Part shown: positions 7,143 to 9,218 of the stretch, in pieces | Layout of the letters: every line of letters starts with the position of its first letter | How positions within the stretch are numbered: the stretch's first letter is position 1 | Origin: an uncultured Methylococcaceae bacterium | Lineage (GTDB): Bacteria > Pseudomonadota > Gammaproteobacteria > Methylococcales > Methylomonadaceae | NCBI GenBank assembly: GCA_903939355.1 | Contig: CAJAHC010000350.1 | Coordinates: 1 to 9,218, forward strand | Direction: 5' to 3' | Length of the DNA stretch: 9,218 nucleotides | Program-made: the position numbers and the translations under genes | The notes under the pieces: generated by a model | What the model was told of the DNA's origin: nothing | The model's database searches: none | Seen by the model: only the letters and a program-made list of their open reading frames with translations

Positions 7143-7184
7143 GAGCCGGCTGCCAGAGGCGGTGACAGGAAGTTGGCTCATTTT
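7143..7184 (+). terminator. GC-rich stem-loop, probable terminator of the cupin gene
   Basis: Bases 7143-7151 pair with 7171-7179 (nine pairs, two G-T; GAGCC/GGCTC at the base), plus two more C-G pairs after a mismatch. TTTT follows at 7181-7184 on the + strand. The - strand side has no T-run, so it is oriented to end + transcription about 115 bases after the cupin stop, before the convergent mutarotase gene. The T-run is short. Confidence 0.4.
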
Positions 7185-7220
7185 AAAATCAATCGAAGTT
7201 GATCCCACTTATTCTCACAG

Positions 7221-8126
7221 TTAGTTACGAATAATTTTATAGTTTGTTGAGAAGTTGTATTGGCTTCCCGGTTGAATTTCAACAATATCAGTACCTACAT
7301 TACCGGCTTCGACACAAATAAAATGTTGATAATCATCATCAGTTAGGTCAGGTATCGTTGCAGATGCGTGCGTCCATGGATTCCACACTACTGCAGTTTT
7401 ATTAGTAGTGGAGGTAATGATGATTTGGCGATTAAAAAAAGTGTCATCAATAATCAACTTTTTTTGTACGTTTTTGTAGATACGATCAATTTTATTTTGA
7501 ACGGTAATTGCAGTTTTTTGGTACTTTTGAGTACCATTGTCTAATTTGTCCAGATAGCGTGTATCTTCAAAGCCAAAAATTTTAATGTTATGTATTTCAC
7601 CGATATACAAGTAAGCATGAAGCGCTTGAGTAATGGAAAATTTTTGGTTGCTAGAATTATGCGTAACGAGTTGAAGGGTTAAGGTCTGACTAACTGAAAT
7701 ATCAAGATCAAGAGTAAACGGCTGTTGCCAATATTGTTCACTGTGAAGTGACGCTTTAAATCTTAATTTTATTTTAGTTTCATTTTCTGAAGGGGCTTCA
7801 GTTGCTAAAACTGTCCACAAGCCATTACGAACAAAACCATGGTTAGGCCCATCCGGATCGTTGGGGTCTAGCCCAAACCAAGGCCAACAGATAGGAATGC
7901 CACCTCTTATTGCTTTTCCGTCGTGGTAATGTGATCGTTGGCTAAGGAATAAAAGATCTTCTGGTTCTTCAATAGGTTGAAATGAGAGAACCTGTGCCGC
8001 GTAAAGTGAAACCAAAGCTGTTGCACTGGCATTTTTGATTAAAATAAAGGGAAAGCCACCGCGACCTTTTATAAATTTTAAGTGGTCTGCAATTGCATAC
8101 TCTTTATTTAATTGGTCAATTGACAT
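7221..8126 (-). CDS. D-hexose-6-phosphate mutarotase (YeaD type, aldose 1-epimerase superfamily)
   Basis: The enzyme would interconvert the alpha and beta anomers of glucose 6-phosphate and related hexose 6-phosphates in the cytosol, feeding glycolysis or the pentose phosphate route. At 301 residues it has normal family length. Family hallmarks are visible: GGIPICWPWFG, NHGFVRNGLW with His96, ALHAYL with His170 and ICVEAGNV with Glu273, the expected catalytic base; these His and Glu positions are those conserved in the YeaD/YMR099c group. I chose ATG at 8126 because AAGGT lies seven bases upstream. The frame stays open to a TTG at 8165 (314 residues), which has no ribosome site. It lies 174 bases downstream of glgX on the same strand, consistent with a role in handling sugar released from glycogen. 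Cotranscription is possible but not shown. Confidence 0.88.
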   Translation of the reverse strand: MSIDQLNKEYAIADHLKFIKGRGGFPFILIKNASATALVSLYAAQVLSFQPIEEPEDLLFLSQRSHYHDGKAIRGGIPICWPWFGLDPNDPDGPNHGFVRNGLWTVLATEAPSENETKIKLRFKASLHSEQYWQQPFTLDLDISVSQTLTLQLVTHNSSNQKFSITQALHAYLYIGEIHNIKIFGFEDTRYLDKLDNGTQKYQKTAITVQNKIDRIYKNVQKKLIIDDTFFNRQIIITSTTNKTAVVWNPWTHASATIPDLTDDDYQHFICVEAGNVGTDIVEIQPGSQYNFSTNYKIIRN

Positions 8127-8133
8127 GCTAGTT

Positions 8134-8138
8134 ACCTT
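8134..8138 (-). promoter_or_regulatory. Ribosome binding site deciding the mutarotase start
   Basis: On the - strand this reads AAGGT, seven bases before the ATG at 8126. Nothing comparable precedes the in-frame TTG at 8165, so the shorter protein is preferred. Confidence 0.55.
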
Positions 8139-8264
8139 GAAACTGTTGCTTGATAATTGAGACAAAGAGATGCGACATTATTTTTTGAAAGAGTAATGGT
8201 GGGCATTGTGGTTTTAGAGCAAAAATTGATTATTTACACAGTTAGTCGCTGGGGCGCAGTTCAT

Positions 8265-8278
8265 GTTTATAAACGTTT
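8265..8278. repeat. Overlapping short palindromes in the glgX-mutarotase gap
   Basis: GTTTATAAAC (8265-8274) and AAACGTTT (8271-8278) are perfect palindromes sharing four bases. They lie just downstream of the glgX stop on the - strand. They could be a protein site; chance is a fair alternative in this AT-rich gap. Confidence 0.25.
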
Positions 8279-8300
8279 GACAATTTAAATGCTTTTGAAT

Positions 8301-9218
8301 TTATAGGGTTACATTTTCCAGAACTATTACTGATTTGCCATTGGCGATATAGGTGTTTTTGTTAAAGGGGATTTGATCATGTGGCGGGATAATATCGTTG
8401 GGTGATTTTAAAGATGTATCAATGGCGACACACCAATGTTTTCCGGTAATGGTAGGTAGTTCTATAGAGACATTATTATCTGACATATTCATACAGATAT
8501 GAAGGTCGGCTTCATCCTGTTCAATACCCGTTAAGGTAAAGGCTAGAATCTTGGACTCAGGTTCAGACCATAGGGGTTTATTGAGCTCAGTACCGTGCCA
8601 TGAAATATCCGCTATGTTTCTTTGCTCCGTGACCTTGCCTGTTAAGAAGCGCCGACGCATGATAGAGGGGTGTCTTTTTCTCAAGGCTATCATTTTTCGA
8701 ACAAAACGTAATACATCAGCATTTTCGTTACACATGTTCCAATCTAACCAACTCAGCTCATTATCCTGACAGTAGCCATTATTATTGCCGCGCTGAGAAT
8801 GCAATAATTCATCGCCTGCCAGTAACATTGGAACGCCTTGGCTAAGCAATAAAATAGAAAAGACATTTTTAGCCTGTTTTTTTCTTAATTCCAGGATTTT
8901 AGTGTTTTTTGTATTACCTTCAGTGCCATAGTTATAGCTAAGATTATTGCCACATCCATCACGGTTATCTTCGCCATTGGCTTCATTATGTTTTTCGTTG
9001 TAACTGAATAAATCATTAAGGGTAAAGCCGTCATGACAGGTTACAAAGTTCACACTATTTATAGGTAATCTTCCTTGATGTTCATAAAGGTCGCTACTGC
9101 CACTGATACGAGTTGCAAGTTCAGCTAACAGGTTTTTATCACCACGGACAAATTGGCGAATAATATCCCTGTATCGTCCATTCCATTCAGCCCAGCGATA
9201 GCCGGGAAAACTACCCAC
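8301..9218 (-). CDS. glgX: Glycogen debranching enzyme GlgX, C-terminal part (5' end beyond the window)
   Basis: This is the C-terminal 306 codons (with stop) of a GH13 isoamylase/GlgX-type enzyme, which hydrolyses alpha-1,6 branch points of glycogen limit dextrins in the cytosol. The visible part starts in the WAEWNGRYRD region and contains the conserved amylase region IV, NFVTCHDGF, whose His-Asp pair includes the transition-state-stabilising Asp. Then come the GlgX-typical NEANGEDNRDGCGNN, GVPMLLAGDE and RGNNNGYCQDNELSWLDW segments and a C-terminal beta domain. The catalytic nucleophile Asp, acid/base Glu and N-terminal CBM48 domain should lie off the right edge. The GTG at the window border is an internal Val codon, not a start. 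The family is usually about 650-700 residues, so roughly half is present. The bacterial isoamylase TreX is a close relative and cannot be fully excluded. Confidence 0.92.
   Translation of the reverse strand: MGSFPGYRWAEWNGRYRDIIRQFVRGDKNLLAELATRISGSSDLYEHQGRLPINSVNFVTCHDGFTLNDLFSYNEKHNEANGEDNRDGCGNNLSYNYGTEGNTKNTKILELRKKQAKNVFSILLLSQGVPMLLAGDELLHSQRGNNNGYCQDNELSWLDWNMCNENADVLRFVRKMIALRKRHPSIMRRRFLTGKVTEQRNIADISWHGTELNKPLWSEPESKILAFTLTGIEQDEADLHICMNMSDNNVSIELPTITGKHWCVAIDTSLKSPNDIIPPHDQIPFNKNTYIANGKSVIVLENVTL

Noticed and set aside
6510..7170. Shared octamer GGTGACAG in the GC-rich patches near 6510 and 7160, considered as a dispersed repeat
   Set aside because: The similarity does not extend beyond the octamer; most likely chance.
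7068..7202. 44-codon frame from ATG 7068 to TGA 7200-7202
   Set aside because: It has no ribosome site and runs straight through the GC-rich terminator-like stem, which accounts for its Arg/Gly-rich content.
8551..8769. 72-codon + strand frame over glgX
   Set aside because: Antisense to a clear GlgX coding sequence, with no motifs.
1..9218. Mobile element, phage, CRISPR or defence island
   Set aside because: No transposase, integrase, repeat-spacer pattern, toxin-antitoxin pair or tRNA attachment site was seen; the recognisable genes are housekeeping metabolism.

Overview
The window is ordinary chromosomal DNA from a bacterium. It is AT-rich (I estimate about 40% G+C by eye) and has no rRNA, tRNA, CRISPR array, transposase or phage gene. 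The gene content best fits a gammaproteobacterium of the aerobic methanotroph type (Methylobacter/Methylomonas-like): a pyrophosphate-dependent PEP carboxykinase, a GlgX glycogen debranching enzyme and a hexose-6-phosphate mutarotase, with moderately AT-rich coding sequence. The lineage is an inference from gene content, not something the sequence proves.

Left half, + strand. After a 326-base non-coding leader comes a very large gene (327-3782, 1151 residues). I recognise it as a PPi-type phosphoenolpyruvate carboxykinase, the double-length PEPCK family that uses pyrophosphate/phosphate instead of ATP or GTP. After 121 bases follows a class I SAM-dependent O-methyltransferase of the catechol/caffeoyl-CoA type (3904-4593, GTG start). 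Only 25 bases later comes a 497-residue protein (4619-6112) of unknown function, whose C-terminal half has the sequence pattern of a RelA/SpoT-type nucleotidyltransferase but without the usual HD, TGS or ACT domains. The last two genes are probably cotranscribed; the carboxykinase gene may belong to the same unit.

Middle. A 528-base gap (6113-6640) has no convincing gene but an unusual number of short inverted repeats, including a perfect 7+2+7 dyad and a set of mutually exclusive hairpins. It leads into a small single-domain cupin gene (6641-7027), followed by a GC-rich stem-loop that looks like its terminator.

Right end, - strand, convergent with the cupin gene. A D-hexose-6-phosphate mutarotase (YeaD type; best start is ATG at 8126, not the upstream TTG) lies 174 bases downstream of the C-terminal half of glgX, which runs off the right edge. 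These two genes belong to glycogen/sugar-phosphate turnover. The PPi-PEPCK links PEP and oxaloacetate, so the window as a whole deals largely with central carbon metabolism. The least understood item is the RelA/SpoT-like protein paired with the O-methyltransferase.
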